Assembly (NCBI GenBank): GCA_910586475.1
Contig: CAJUHM010000029.1
Span: forward strand, 1-32,775
DNA: 32,775 nt
Direction of reading: 5' to 3'
Source: an uncultured Muribaculaceae bacterium
GTDB taxonomy: Bacteria; Bacteroidota; Bacteroidia; Bacteroidales; Muribaculaceae
Shown: one piece after another, positions 15,571 to 23,918 of the stretch
Layout of the letters: the number at the start of each line of letters is the position of its first letter
Position numbering within the stretch: the first letter of the stretch is position 1
Notes under the pieces: model-generated
What the model saw: only the letters and a program-made list of their open reading frames with translations
Databases searched by the model: none
Told to the model about the DNA's origin: nothing
Position numbers and translations under genes: made by a program

Positions 15571-17271
15571 TCAGATTAGAAGGACTGTCAGCAGTCCCCA
15601 GATGACGAGCAGGATATTCGAGACGGCGTAGGTTACGGTGTAGCCTATGGCAGGCAGGGTGCTGCCGAGGGCGTCCTGGACGGCTCCGAGCGATGCCGTG
15701 CTTGTCCGAGTGCCGGCGCAACATCCGAGAGTGATTGCTGGGGGAAAGCGGAAAATGCGGTGGCCGAGCCAGAGTCCGAAGAAGACCGGGAGTATTGTTG
15801 CGATCGCGCCGGCGAGAAAGAGCATCGGTCCGACAGATCGGAGTCCGGCTACGAACGACGGTGCGGCTTCGATTCCGACAACGGCGATGAAAACGTTGAG
15901 GCCAAGGTGGTTCATGAACCAGAGCGCGCCAGGGGGAATGTTGCCGAATGTCGGGCGTTTCGACCGGAGCCAGCCGAATACGAGGCCGGCCACGAGCGCG
16001 CCTCCGCTTGTTCCGAAGCTGACGGGAATGCTTCCGATCCAGATGCTCATCGCACCGAACAGGCCTCCGATAAAAATGGCAAGTCCGACAAACATTATGT
16101 CGGTGGAATAGGATGGGCGGTCGATGTGGCCGATCTGGCGAGCGGCTTTTTTTACCTGTATGGAACGGCCTACGATTGTCAGCCTGTCGCCTTTCTGAAA
16201 GCGGGTCGAGTTGTCGAGCACCATGTAGCTGTCTCCGCGAACGGCGTCGCGTATGACTACTCGGTGCATGAATGCGGAGTGGCGCAGCTCGCCGAGAGTG
16301 CGACCGGCAAAACTTTTGCGCTTCACAATTACGCCGATGCGGTCGAGCGGGTAGGAGAGAAGTGATGTCGCGGCGATCTCCTCGCCGATATAGCGGGAGA
16401 CTTCGACGATGTATTCGAGTCGTCCGCAGATGACGATTTCGTCGCCGAGGCGGATGAGGTCGTCGTGGTCGGGGACGCGCACCTGTCCGTTGTGGGACAG
16501 GGCGTCGATGTAGACGGTCAGCCCTTTGCTGTGGAGGAGGTGTTCGATCTCGCAGACGGTTCGTGGAGTTCTGAAGAGGTCTGTTTCCACGCGGTATGTG
16601 CGATAGCTTGCGTTTGTCAGGGCGCTGACTGTCGCCGGATCTTTAACCTTGCCTGCATTGGAGAGCCTGAGCTCGAGTTCGGCGGTCTGGGCTTTGACTT
16701 TTTTTATTCCTCCGAGAAGTTTCGGGCCGAGGTTGCTGAGGATGATGACAGTTCCGAGAGTTCCGAAAATATATGTGACGGCGTAGCAGACGGGAATGAT
16801 GTTCAGCTGCTCGGCGAGGCGGTCAGGGGGCAGGCCCATTTTTCCGATGGCCTCGGTGCCGACGCCGAGAAGGGCCGAGCATGTCTGCGAGCCTGAGAAC
16901 ATGCCGATTGTTTCGCCTTTGGAGTAGCCCATGATGCGGGCGATAAGAAACGAAGTCGCAAAACATGCGGCACTCATGATTACTGCAAACAGGACTTGGC
17001 GGAGGCCTCCTCTTTTGAGCGATCGGAAGAAGTCGGGTCCCACGCTATAGCCTATCGAGAAGAGGAATATCATGAAGAAGACCATCTTGACGGGTCCTGT
17101 CATCGGGATGCGCAACTGTCCGATGATTACCCCGACAAGGAGTACAGAGGTGACGCTTCCGAGCGAAAAGTTGCCGATGCGGAGCTTTCCGATCAGAAAT
17201 CCGAGGCCGACAGTGAGGAAAAGAGCGAGGGTCGGATATTCGCGGAGTATTGCAACAAAGGTGTCGAACAT
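15571..17271 (-). CDS. AspT/YidE-family membrane transporter with two TrkA-C domains
   Basis: This encodes 566 aa, typical for the aspartate:alanine exchanger (AAEX) family. Two hydrophobic halves of about five helices each carry the family motif: GYSVGPDFFRSL and SGSQTCSALLGVGTEA in the first, VGIEAAPSFVAGL and CCAGTRTSTASLGAV in the second. Between them, about residues 205-375, lie two TrkA-C (RCK_C) regulatory domains (TVCEIEHLLHSKG; GDEIVICGRLEYI; KGDRLTIVGRS). The true substrate is unknown; family members exchange aspartate/alanine or dicarboxylates. It converges with the sRNA candidate. No clear promoter on the minus strand is seen upstream. Confidence 0.87.
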   Translation of the reverse strand: MFDTFVAILREYPTLALFLTVGLGFLIGKLRIGNFSLGSVTSVLLVGVIIGQLRIPMTGPVKMVFFMIFLFSIGYSVGPDFFRSLKRGGLRQVLFAVIMSAACFATSFLIARIMGYSKGETIGMFSGSQTCSALLGVGTEAIGKMGLPPDRLAEQLNIIPVCYAVTYIFGTLGTVIILSNLGPKLLGGIKKVKAQTAELELRLSNAGKVKDPATVSALTNASYRTYRVETDLFRTPRTVCEIEHLLHSKGLTVYIDALSHNGQVRVPDHDDLIRLGDEIVICGRLEYIVEVSRYIGEEIAATSLLSYPLDRIGVIVKRKSFAGRTLGELRHSAFMHRVVIRDAVRGDSYMVLDNSTRFQKGDRLTIVGRSIQVKKAARQIGHIDRPSYSTDIMFVGLAIFIGGLFGAMSIWIGSIPVSFGTSGGALVAGLVFGWLRSKRPTFGNIPPGALWFMNHLGLNVFIAVVGIEAAPSFVAGLRSVGPMLFLAGAIATILPVFFGLWLGHRIFRFPPAITLGCCAGTRTSTASLGAVQDALGSTLPAIGYTVTYAVSNILLVIWGLLTVLLI

Positions 17272-17400
17272 GGTGGTTGCGAAGTGTGTGTTTCAATCTG
17301 AACGTTTGCGCAGACGATGTGGTTCAGGAATGTTTTTCGTGCCCGAAATTGAGGCGATGCGATTGGCTGAAATGGAAATTCACGTATTTTTTTCATGAGG

Positions 17401-17432
17401 TTTGCAAAATTGGATTAAAACATTTAACTTTG
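17401..17432 (+). promoter_or_regulatory. Sigma-ABfr-type promoter of rho
   Basis: TTTG (17401-17404), 20 nt, TAACTTTG (17425-17432). Transcription starts near 17438, leaving a leader of about 400 nt before the rho ATG at 17838. Confidence 0.75.
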
Positions 17433-17437
17433 CATCG

Positions 17438-17837
17438 TGGTTAATATAAGAAAGTGTTTTTGATTTAAACAATTTCTAAGCGGGGCCGGACCGTTACGGT
17501 TGCCAGATCCCGACGGAATTCAGAATATCCGCAGATTAATTCGATCACTACGTTGCTTTTATTTTCATAGTCGGCAACGACGAATCAATTCTTTTCTGAC
17601 TAATTGCAAACTAAATTTTGAGATAACAGTAGAATGATGACTTTCCGTCTGCAAAGACCGGAAGGCGCGTCGCTGACTTGATGTTAGGTCGGTAAACATC
17701 TGTCGGAGAAACAGATAACTGGATTTCAGCCTGCAGTTTCAGATTATGACGTGCGGGCGGAATCAAAAAAATGAAACGGTTTCAGAAACCATATAAAAAC
17801 GCGTTGGAAAAATCCCCTCTCAATCAACAATATAAGC
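17438..17837 (+). promoter_or_regulatory. Long rho mRNA leader with hairpins and a short upstream ORF
   Basis: The leader holds a small ACCG-TTA-CGGT hairpin near 17487, a 9-bp hairpin with one mismatch (17641-17649 with 17656-17664), and ATCTGT/ACAGAT (17698-17716). A 15-codon reading frame (17634-17681, product MMTFRLQRPEGASLT) overlaps the second hairpin. Rho autoregulates by attenuation in its leader in E. coli; a similar control here is inference. Confidence 0.45.
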
Positions 17838-19964
17838 ATGTATAATATTTCAGATCTACAATCCATGTCTGACGAGCAACTGAAAGAAGTTGCTGAAGGA
17901 ATGGGCCTGAAAAAAGTCAATCTCTCAGATAAAGAATCGGTTGTCTACGACATCCTCGACCAGCAGGCGATCAATTCGGTCTCCACTGCCGCTAAAAGCC
18001 GTAAAACACAATCGGATAAGCCGAAGGCGAAGCGTGGACGTCCAGCCAAGAACGCAGCTTCAGGCGAGGAGTCGCCGGAGGCTAATAAGGAGGAGTCAAA
18101 ACCTAAAAAGAAAGCCAGATCAAAGTCGGAGTCAAAGACTCAGGCTGAAAATAATGGTCAGGAAGAAACAGCAGCGCAGGCTGAGAGCACCGAGGAGGTG
18201 AAGACGCCTAAGCGCCGTGGCCGAAAGCCAAAAAATGAAACATCGAAGGAGGCTCAGGATGCCGCTTCAACGGAAAAAGGGCCGTCGGAAGAGCCGGTTG
18301 AGCCTGTAGGTCAGGAGGAAAAGCCGGCGGAGGAGAAGCCGAAACGCGGACGCCGCCGCAAAAACGAGGCGTCGCGCCAGGAGAATCAGCCGAATCAGCC
18401 GGAGGGAGCTTCCGCAGTGCAGTCAGCTGCCGCTCCTCAGGTTCCGGCCGTTGAATCCGAGCCTGTCGCATTGCTTCCGACGGCAGAGCCACAGCCTGAA
18501 ACAACTGCTGTCGCTGAAAAACATCCGAAATCCGAGGATCAGCAGCAGGAGGGAGAGCAGCCGACTCATCAGGGCGACCGTCAGCAGGGACGCCGTGAGT
18601 TCGGTCGCAAGGATTCAGCATTCGGATCGTTCTTCCCGCGTGGCGAAGGCCGCAAATTTGTTCCGCGCAGCCAGCGTGAGAAGGAGGAGGCCGCAGCGGC
18701 AGCCGCAGTAGCAGCGGCCTCGCAGCCGATCAATCTTCTAGAGCCGTGGCAGCAGGAGAAGCTCGACAAGCAGCATCAGAAAAACCGCAATAAAAAGAAC
18801 CGTAACAATCAGCAGAACCAGGGGCAGCAGATGCCGCTCTACAGTTTCGACGGAATCATCGAGACGTCCGGGGTTCTTGAGATCGCTCCGGAAGGCCACG
18901 GATTCCTCCGGTCGAGCGATTTCAATTATCTTCCTTCGCCCGATGATGTCTATCTGACGCAGCAGCAGGTCAAGAGCCACGGTCTGAAGACGGGCGACGT
19001 CGTAGAGGCTGTGATCCGTCCGCCGCGTGAGGGCGAGAAGTATTTTCCGCTGATGAAGGTCCTGAGGGTCAATGGCCGTTCGCCGGAGTTTATCCGCGAC
19101 CGCGTTCCGTTTGAACATCTGACACCGCTTTTCCCTGACGAAAAATTCGATCTGACGTCCGGACGTTCCGCCAATATCTCGACACGCATCGTCGATATGT
19201 TTTCGCCGATCGGCAAAGGCCAGCGCGGTCTGATCGTCGCTCCGCCGAAAACGGGTAAGACAATTCTTCTCAAGGATATAGCCAATGCGATCGCCGAGAA
19301 TCATCCGGAGACATATATCATGATTCTTCTCATCGACGAACGTCCGGAAGAGGTGACCGACATGAGCCGCAGCGTCAATGCCGAGGTGATCGCTTCGACT
19401 TTCGATGAGCCGGCTGACCGACATGTGAAAATCGCTGGAATCGTTCTCGAGAAGGCAAAGCGCATGGTTGAATGCGGCCATGACGTGGTCATACTTCTTG
19501 ACTCGATTACGCGTCTGGCGCGTGCGTACAATACGGTATCGCCGGCGTCGGGCAAGATCCTGTCGGGCGGTGTCGACGCGAATGCACTCCAGAAGCCTAA
19601 ACGCTTTTTCGGCGCGGCGAGAAATATTGAAAACGGCGGATCGCTTACGATTATCGCTACGGCGCTGACCGAGACGAGCTCGAAGATGGATGAAGTCATC
19701 TTTGAAGAGTTTAAGGGCACAGGCAATATGGAGCTTCAGCTCGACCGCAAGCTTTCGAACAAGAGGGTGTTCCCGGCAGTCGACATCATGGCGTCGAGCA
19801 CTCGTCGCGACGATCTGCTTCTGCGAGAGGAGACGCTCAACCGAATGTGGATTCTCCGCCGTTTCCTGGCCGACCGCACGTCGATCGAGTCGATGGAATT
19901 CATCAAGGACCGGATGGAGCGCACGTCGAGCAACGACGAGCTTCTCCGCACGATGGGCGACTGA
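17838..19964 (+). CDS. rho: Transcription termination factor Rho with long disordered insertion
   Basis: This encodes 708 aa, against about 420 in E. coli. Rho is a hexameric RNA helicase that ends transcription at C-rich sites. Residues 1-45 form the Rho_N helical domain. Residues about 50-330 are a low-complexity, charged insertion with three AT-hook-like basic motifs (KRGRPAKN, RRGRKPKN, KRGRRRKN), a poly-Ala stretch and an Asn/Gln-rich end. The cold-shock RNA-binding domain follows (GVLEIAPEGHGFLRSSDFNY). Then comes the ATPase: Walker A APPKTGKT at 468-475, IDERPEEVTDM, Walker B VVILLDSITRLARAYN, and the Q/R-loop segment SGGVDANALQKPKRFFGAARN. Similar insertions in gut Bacteroides Rho drive phase separation. 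It has its own promoter and a long leader. Confidence 0.96.
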   Translation: MYNISDLQSMSDEQLKEVAEGMGLKKVNLSDKESVVYDILDQQAINSVSTAAKSRKTQSDKPKAKRGRPAKNAASGEESPEANKEESKPKKKARSKSESKTQAENNGQEETAAQAESTEEVKTPKRRGRKPKNETSKEAQDAASTEKGPSEEPVEPVGQEEKPAEEKPKRGRRRKNEASRQENQPNQPEGASAVQSAAAPQVPAVESEPVALLPTAEPQPETTAVAEKHPKSEDQQQEGEQPTHQGDRQQGRREFGRKDSAFGSFFPRGEGRKFVPRSQREKEEAAAAAAVAAASQPINLLEPWQQEKLDKQHQKNRNKKNRNNQQNQGQQMPLYSFDGIIETSGVLEIAPEGHGFLRSSDFNYLPSPDDVYLTQQQVKSHGLKTGDVVEAVIRPPREGEKYFPLMKVLRVNGRSPEFIRDRVPFEHLTPLFPDEKFDLTSGRSANISTRIVDMFSPIGKGQRGLIVAPPKTGKTILLKDIANAIAENHPETYIMILLIDERPEEVTDMSRSVNAEVIASTFDEPADRHVKIAGIVLEKAKRMVECGHDVVILLDSITRLARAYNTVSPASGKILSGGVDANALQKPKRFFGAARNIENGGSLTIIATALTETSSKMDEVIFEEFKGTGNMELQLDRKLSNKRVFPAVDIMASSTRRDDLLLREETLNRMWILRRFLADRTSIESMEFIKDRMERTSSNDELLRTMGD

Positions 19965-20073
19965 CCGTCTGCTTCGGCATCAAAAAAAATCAAGACTTTA
20001 CTGAGCGGTGTGTCTGGGTTCGTAAGATTCCGGCATGCCGCTCGGCTCATTGTTCATCAGTCTGCAAACAAAG

Positions 20074-20101
20074 AGCCCCTTCCGGATGGCGGAAAGGGGC
20101 T
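20074..20101 (+). terminator. Hairpin downstream of rho
   Basis: AGCCCCTT and AAGGGGCT arms around CCG/CGG with one bulged A. No T-tract follows, so efficiency is doubtful. The rest of 19965-20235 holds a weaker GAGCGG/CCGCTC pairing (20003-20043) and no gene. Confidence 0.45.
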
Positions 20102-20235
20102 GAGAAGGTTATCGAAGATTTGTAATTCGGCTTTTTAATAACGCCAGCAAAATGCCTTCTCTTGCAATTATAACATATGGGGGCGCGATCGGTTCGCGGC
20201 AGGATGAAAAAAAGCCGGGAAGTGTGATTTTCAGT

Positions 20236-20267
20236 GTTGCGTGAGTGGAGAAAAAGACGTAATTTTG
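20236..20267 (+). promoter_or_regulatory. Sigma-ABfr-type promoter of manA
   Basis: GTTG (20236-20239), 20 nt, TAATTTTG (20260-20267). The -7 box is exact, the -33 box one base off. Leader about 30 nt. Confidence 0.65.
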
Positions 20268-20304
20268 CCATGAACATCAGTTCAATTCCTTAGGATAACT
20301 CATA

Positions 20305-21300
20305 ATGACTGATAATAACAAAATGGAAACACCAAACATTCCTCCTTTGAAATTTCGCCCGATTCTGAAAAGTGTGATCTGGGGCGGTGAGAAAATTGCT
20401 CCGTTCAAGGGCATAGAGACCGAACAGACTAATATCGGTGAGAGCTGGGAAGTGTCCGGTGTGCCGTCGAATCCGTCGGTGATCGACAATGGCCCGGATG
20501 CAGGCAAAACCCTTCCTGAAATTCTTGAGACATATAAGGCCGCGCTTGTCGGAGAGCATAACTACCGCCGTTTCGGCAATACGTTTCCTCTTCTGATCAA
20601 GATTATCGATGCTGCAGGCGATCTTTCGCTTCAGGTCCATCCGGACGACGAGCTGGCCAAAGTGCGCCACAACTCGCTCGGCAAGACAGAGATGTGGTAT
20701 ATCGTCGATACGGAACCGGATGCGATCATCTGTGCCGGTCTTGAGAAGGAGGTGACTCCGGAGGACTATGTGGCCAAGGTCAGCGACAATACGCTGATGG
20801 AGGTTGTCGCTCACCACAAATCCCATCCGGGCGATGTCTTCTTCCTCCCTGCGGGCCGAATCCACAGCATCGGCGCCGGAAACCTTCTTGTCGAAGTTCA
20901 GGAGACTTCCGATGTGACCTACCGAATCTATGATTTCGGACGCCTTGACGCTAAGACGGGCAAGCCACGCGAACTCCATGTGGAGGAAGCGAAGGACGCG
21001 ATCGACTACACGGTTCATCCTTCTTATGTTTCGGAAGCCGGTGCGGAGGTTGATGGCATCTCGCGTCTGGTCAAATGTGATCATTTCGATGTCTGCCGCG
21101 TAAGTGTTGATGGGAAGAAGACTATCACTCCCGATTATGATTCGTTTGCGACCTATACCTGCATTGACGGAGAACTGACCGTTACGGACGACCGCGGCAA
21201 CAGTGTTTCGATGCGCAAGGGCGAAAGCGTGCTTGTTCCTGCCGTTGCGACTTCGATCGTGCTGGAAGGCAAAGGCGAGTTCATCCAGGCAATCTGTTGA
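20305..21300 (+). CDS. manA: Type I mannose-6-phosphate isomerase
   Basis: This encodes 331 aa and interconverts mannose-6-phosphate and fructose-6-phosphate, using zinc in a cupin fold. Zinc ligands are visible: Q110 and H112 in LQVHPDDE, E129 in KTEMWY, H187 in PAGRIHSIG; the active-site Arg lies in TYRIYDFGR. It is the short class I form common in Bacteroidetes and Firmicutes. An alternative start, the ATG at 20323, would remove six residues. It could process mannose released by the GH92 pair at 4.5-8.9 kb or supply GDP-mannose synthesis; the genes are not in one operon. Confidence 0.93.
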   Translation: MTDNNKMETPNIPPLKFRPILKSVIWGGEKIAPFKGIETEQTNIGESWEVSGVPSNPSVIDNGPDAGKTLPEILETYKAALVGEHNYRRFGNTFPLLIKIIDAAGDLSLQVHPDDELAKVRHNSLGKTEMWYIVDTEPDAIICAGLEKEVTPEDYVAKVSDNTLMEVVAHHKSHPGDVFFLPAGRIHSIGAGNLLVEVQETSDVTYRIYDFGRLDAKTGKPRELHVEEAKDAIDYTVHPSYVSEAGAEVDGISRLVKCDHFDVCRVSVDGKKTITPDYDSFATYTCIDGELTVTDDRGNSVSMRKGESVLVPAVATSIVLEGKGEFIQAIC

Positions 21301-21330
21301 GCGGCGCTCCTGTAAGAGAAAAACAGAATC

Positions 21331-21386
21331 ATTTGCGGATGGAGCAATCGGAATTCCCGGTTGTGCTCATCCGCAAATTTCTTTTC
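21331..21386 (+). terminator. Intrinsic terminator after manA
   Basis: ATTTGCGGATGGAGCA and TGCTCATCCGCAAAT pair with one bulged base (21331-21378); TTTCTTTT follows. Confidence 0.8.
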
Positions 21387-21405
21387 AGAGCGGTCGAAAG
21401 GGGGC

Positions 21406-21414
21406 TGTATGGCG
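21406..21414. repeat. 9-bp target-site duplication, left copy
   Basis: TGTATGGCG directly abuts the left terminal inverted repeat. The matching copy is at 21593-21601. Confidence 0.75.
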
Positions 21415-21592
21415 CACGGCTCTTTCATTTAACTTTGATGCTACAATGCGCCACTGTTAATCAAGTAGTTATATGTAGCAGTTACGCAATGGCTGTATTA
21501 ATCTCATTTTGGATAAAAGGGTTAATGGCTTTTAACTAACTATCAGTCATGCACTTTGAAAATTCCAAGCATTTTTAAATGAAAGAGCCGTG
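21415..21592. mobile_element. 178-bp MITE-like element with 18-bp TIRs and 9-bp target duplication
   Basis: The ends are perfect inverted repeats: CACGGCTCTTTCATTTAA (21415-21432) and its reverse complement (21575-21592). They are flanked directly by the same 9 bp, TGTATGGCG, at 21406-21414 and 21593-21601. That is the signature of a transposed element. The AT-rich 142-bp interior has no transposase and no convincing ORF, so it would be non-autonomous. It lies between the manA terminator and the tgt promoter, disrupting neither. A 9-bp duplication occurs in several IS families; I cannot assign one. Confidence 0.75.
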
Positions 21593-21601
21593 TGTATGGC
21601 G
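21593..21601. repeat. 9-bp target-site duplication, right copy
   Basis: TGTATGGCG directly abuts the right terminal inverted repeat, identical to 21406-21414. Confidence 0.75.
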
Positions 21602-21620
21602 CAAGATTGTAGGGGCGTGA

Positions 21621-21652
21621 TTTTCATAAATGGTGACGATTTCGTAAATTTG
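21621..21652 (+). promoter_or_regulatory. Sigma-ABfr-type promoter of tgt, nearly leaderless
   Basis: TTTT (21621-21624), 20 nt, TAAATTTG (21645-21652). The -7 box is exact. The tgt ATG (21658) is only 5 nt after the box, at the expected transcription start. Confidence 0.6.
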
Positions 21653-21657
21653 CGGTC

Positions 21658-22788
21658 ATGAAATTTGAACTACAGGCAACTGCGGCCGGCACTAATGCCC
21701 GTGCCGGCGAAATAACAACAGACCACGGCAAGATCGAGACCCCGATTTTTATGCCGGTCGGAACGTTGGGCTCCGTCAAGGGGGTGCATCAGCGCGAGTT
21801 GCGCGATGACATAAAGGCGCAGATTATTCTGGGCAATACCTATCATCTCTATCTCCGTCCCGGGATCGAGATTCTCCGACAGGCCGGCGGTCTTCATAAA
21901 TTCAATGGCTGGGACCGACCGATTCTGACTGACAGCGGCGGTTTTCAGGTCTTTTCGCTCTCGGACCGGCGTAAGCTGACAGAGGAGGGTGCGCATTTCC
22001 GTTCCCATATTGACGGATCGAAGCATCTTTTTACGCCGGAGAATGTCGTTGACATCGAGCGTGTCATCGGAGCGGACATCATGATGGCGCTTGACGAGTG
22101 TCCTCCGGGCACGGCTGACTATAATTATGCGAAGCGTTCTCTCGGTCTGACTCAGCGGTGGCTGATGCGCGGATGGAAACGCTATAAGGAAACGGAAGGG
22201 CTTTATGGCTATTCTCAGGCATATCTCCCGATCGTTCAGGGTGTTGTCTATCCGGATCTGCGTCGCGAGGCGGCCAAGTTCGTGGCCGATCTCGGGGCTG
22301 ACGGTAATGCAATCGGAGGTCTGGCTGTCGGCGAGCCTACGGAAAAGATGTATGAGATGATCGAGGTCGTCAATGAGATTCTGCCGGCGGACCGTCCGCG
22401 TTATCTGATGGGTGTCGGGACTCCGGCCAATATCCTTGAGGCGATCGACCGCGGAGTCGACATGATGGACTGCGTCATGCCGACACGAAACGGCCGCAAC
22501 GGAATGCTTTTCACAGCCAACGGGATCATGAACATGCGCAATAAGAAGTGGGCTGACGATTTCACGGAGCTTGATCCGACGGGAACGTCGTATGTCGACC
22601 ATGCGTATTCGCGGGCCTATGTTCGCCACCTCTTTGTGGCGCAGGAACTTCTGGCCATGCAGATTGCGTCGATCCACAATCTGGCCTTCTATCTATGGCT
22701 TGTCGGCGAAGCGCGCCGCCATATAATCGCTGGCGATTTCGCTCAGTGGAAACCTCCGATGATCGAGCGTGTCACCCGTCGCCTGTGA
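21658..22788 (+). CDS. tgt: tRNA-guanine (queuine) transglycosylase, zinc cysteines missing
   Basis: This encodes 376 aa and exchanges G34 for preQ1 in tRNAs with GUN anticodons. The TIM-barrel active site is intact: D92 in TDSGGFQVFS, GGLAVGE at about 220-226, and nucleophile D271 in DCVMPTRNGRNG. In the zinc-binding segment the usual C-x-C-x-x-C is replaced: residues 306-318 read DPTGTSYVDHAYS, with G309, S311 and D314 where the cysteines stand; the later H340 remains. This may be a lineage-wide feature of Bacteroidetes enzymes. It is followed 29 nt later by the LptF/G permease gene, probably in one operon. Confidence 0.94.
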   Translation: MKFELQATAAGTNARAGEITTDHGKIETPIFMPVGTLGSVKGVHQRELRDDIKAQIILGNTYHLYLRPGIEILRQAGGLHKFNGWDRPILTDSGGFQVFSLSDRRKLTEEGAHFRSHIDGSKHLFTPENVVDIERVIGADIMMALDECPPGTADYNYAKRSLGLTQRWLMRGWKRYKETEGLYGYSQAYLPIVQGVVYPDLRREAAKFVADLGADGNAIGGLAVGEPTEKMYEMIEVVNEILPADRPRYLMGVGTPANILEAIDRGVDMMDCVMPTRNGRNGMLFTANGIMNMRNKKWADDFTELDPTGTSYVDHAYSRAYVRHLFVAQELLAMQIASIHNLAFYLWLVGEARRHIIAGDFAQWKPPMIERVTRRL

Positions 22789-22817
22789 TCCCACACCCAA
22801 CACTAAAGCCGCCTGAG

Positions 22818-23897
22818 ATGAAAATCATAAAGAAGCTGGACAGCTACATAATTAAAAAGTTTCTCGGAACATATGTGTTCGCCATTATTCTGATTCTGGC
22901 GATTACAATTATGTTTGACATCAATGAGAAGCTTGATTCGTTTCTTAAGGCGCCGCTCAAAGCGACTGTCTTCGACTATTTTCTTAACTTCCTTCCTTAT
23001 TTTGCGAATCAGTTCAGTCCGCTGTTCACTTTCATTGCGGTGATATTCTTCACGTCGAAGCTGGCTGACAATTCCGAGATTATCGCAATGTTGTCGTCGG
23101 GAATGAGTTTTCCCCGTCTGCTGCGGCCCTACATGTTGAGTGCCACCGTTATAGCCATTGCGACATATCTTCTGAGCGCCTATATTATACCTCCGGCCAA
23201 TGTGAAGCGCATCGACTATACGAACACGTATGTCAAGAATAAGAGTGTGGAGTACGGCACCAACATCCAGCTGCAGGTGGCGAAGGGGGAGATCGCTTTT
23301 ATGTCGCGCTATGACAACGGAACGCGTACGGGCTATAAGTTTTCGCTTGAGTCATTTAAGGACAAAAAGCTTGTTTCGCGTCTGACGGCCCAGTCGATCC
23401 GCTATGACTCGCTTCATAAATGGCAGGTCAGGGACTATATGATCCGCGATTTCAAGGGTCCGCGTGAGGAGATCAGGCGTGGAGCGAAGCTCGACACAGT
23501 CATTCCGATCGAGCCGCGCGACTTCCTGATCGCCAAGAATGACCATGAGAAGATGACGACTCCGGATCTGGCCCAGTACATAGCCCGTCAGAAGGAGAGG
23601 GGTGTGGCGAATATCAAGGGGTTTGAAATCGAATATCACCGCCGCTTCGCGATGACTGCTGCGGCATTTATCCTGACGCTTATCGGAATGGCGCTGTCGG
23701 CCCGCAAGGTTAAAGGCGGAATGGGAGTGAATATCGGCATCGGTATCGTGCTTAGCTTCAGTTATATTCTGTTTATGACGGTTACGTCGTCGTTTGCCGT
23801 TTCGGGCCTTGCTTCGCCGATGGTGGCGATGTGGATTCCCAATTTCATCTATGCTATAATCGCGATCATCCTCTACCGCCGCGCCTGCAAGGGCTGA
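22818..23897 (+). CDS. LptF/LptG-family lipopolysaccharide export permease
   Basis: This encodes 359 aa from the ATG at 22818; an earlier ATG at 22695 lies inside tgt and gives a Pro/Arg-rich extension that is not family-like. The product has the YjgP/YjgQ layout. Two or three N-terminal helices come first (LDSYIIKKFLGTYVFAIILI; YFANQFSPLFTFIAVIFF), with the family motif SEIIAMLSSGMSFPRLLRPY. A periplasmic beta-jellyroll domain follows, then three C-terminal helices. With LptB it would form the ABC transporter that extracts LPS from the inner membrane. LptF and LptG cannot be told apart from sequence alone; the partner is not in the window. Confidence 0.9.
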   Translation: MKIIKKLDSYIIKKFLGTYVFAIILILAITIMFDINEKLDSFLKAPLKATVFDYFLNFLPYFANQFSPLFTFIAVIFFTSKLADNSEIIAMLSSGMSFPRLLRPYMLSATVIAIATYLLSAYIIPPANVKRIDYTNTYVKNKSVEYGTNIQLQVAKGEIAFMSRYDNGTRTGYKFSLESFKDKKLVSRLTAQSIRYDSLHKWQVRDYMIRDFKGPREEIRRGAKLDTVIPIEPRDFLIAKNDHEKMTTPDLAQYIARQKERGVANIKGFEIEYHRRFAMTAAAFILTLIGMALSARKVKGGMGVNIGIGIVLSFSYILFMTVTSSFAVSGLASPMVAMWIPNFIYAIIAIILYRRACKG

Positions 23898-23918
23898 GCG
23901 TGGTGAGGTGGCGCATTG

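Noticed and set aside
21297..21539. 80-codon plus-strand frame running from the manA end into the MITE-like element
   Set aside because: It crosses a clear terminator hairpin and an inserted element and has no promoter or conserved features.
22695..22817. N-terminal extension of the LptF/G permease into tgt
   Set aside because: The Pro/Arg-rich extension is unlike the family; the ATG at 22818 gives the normal start just before the first helix.
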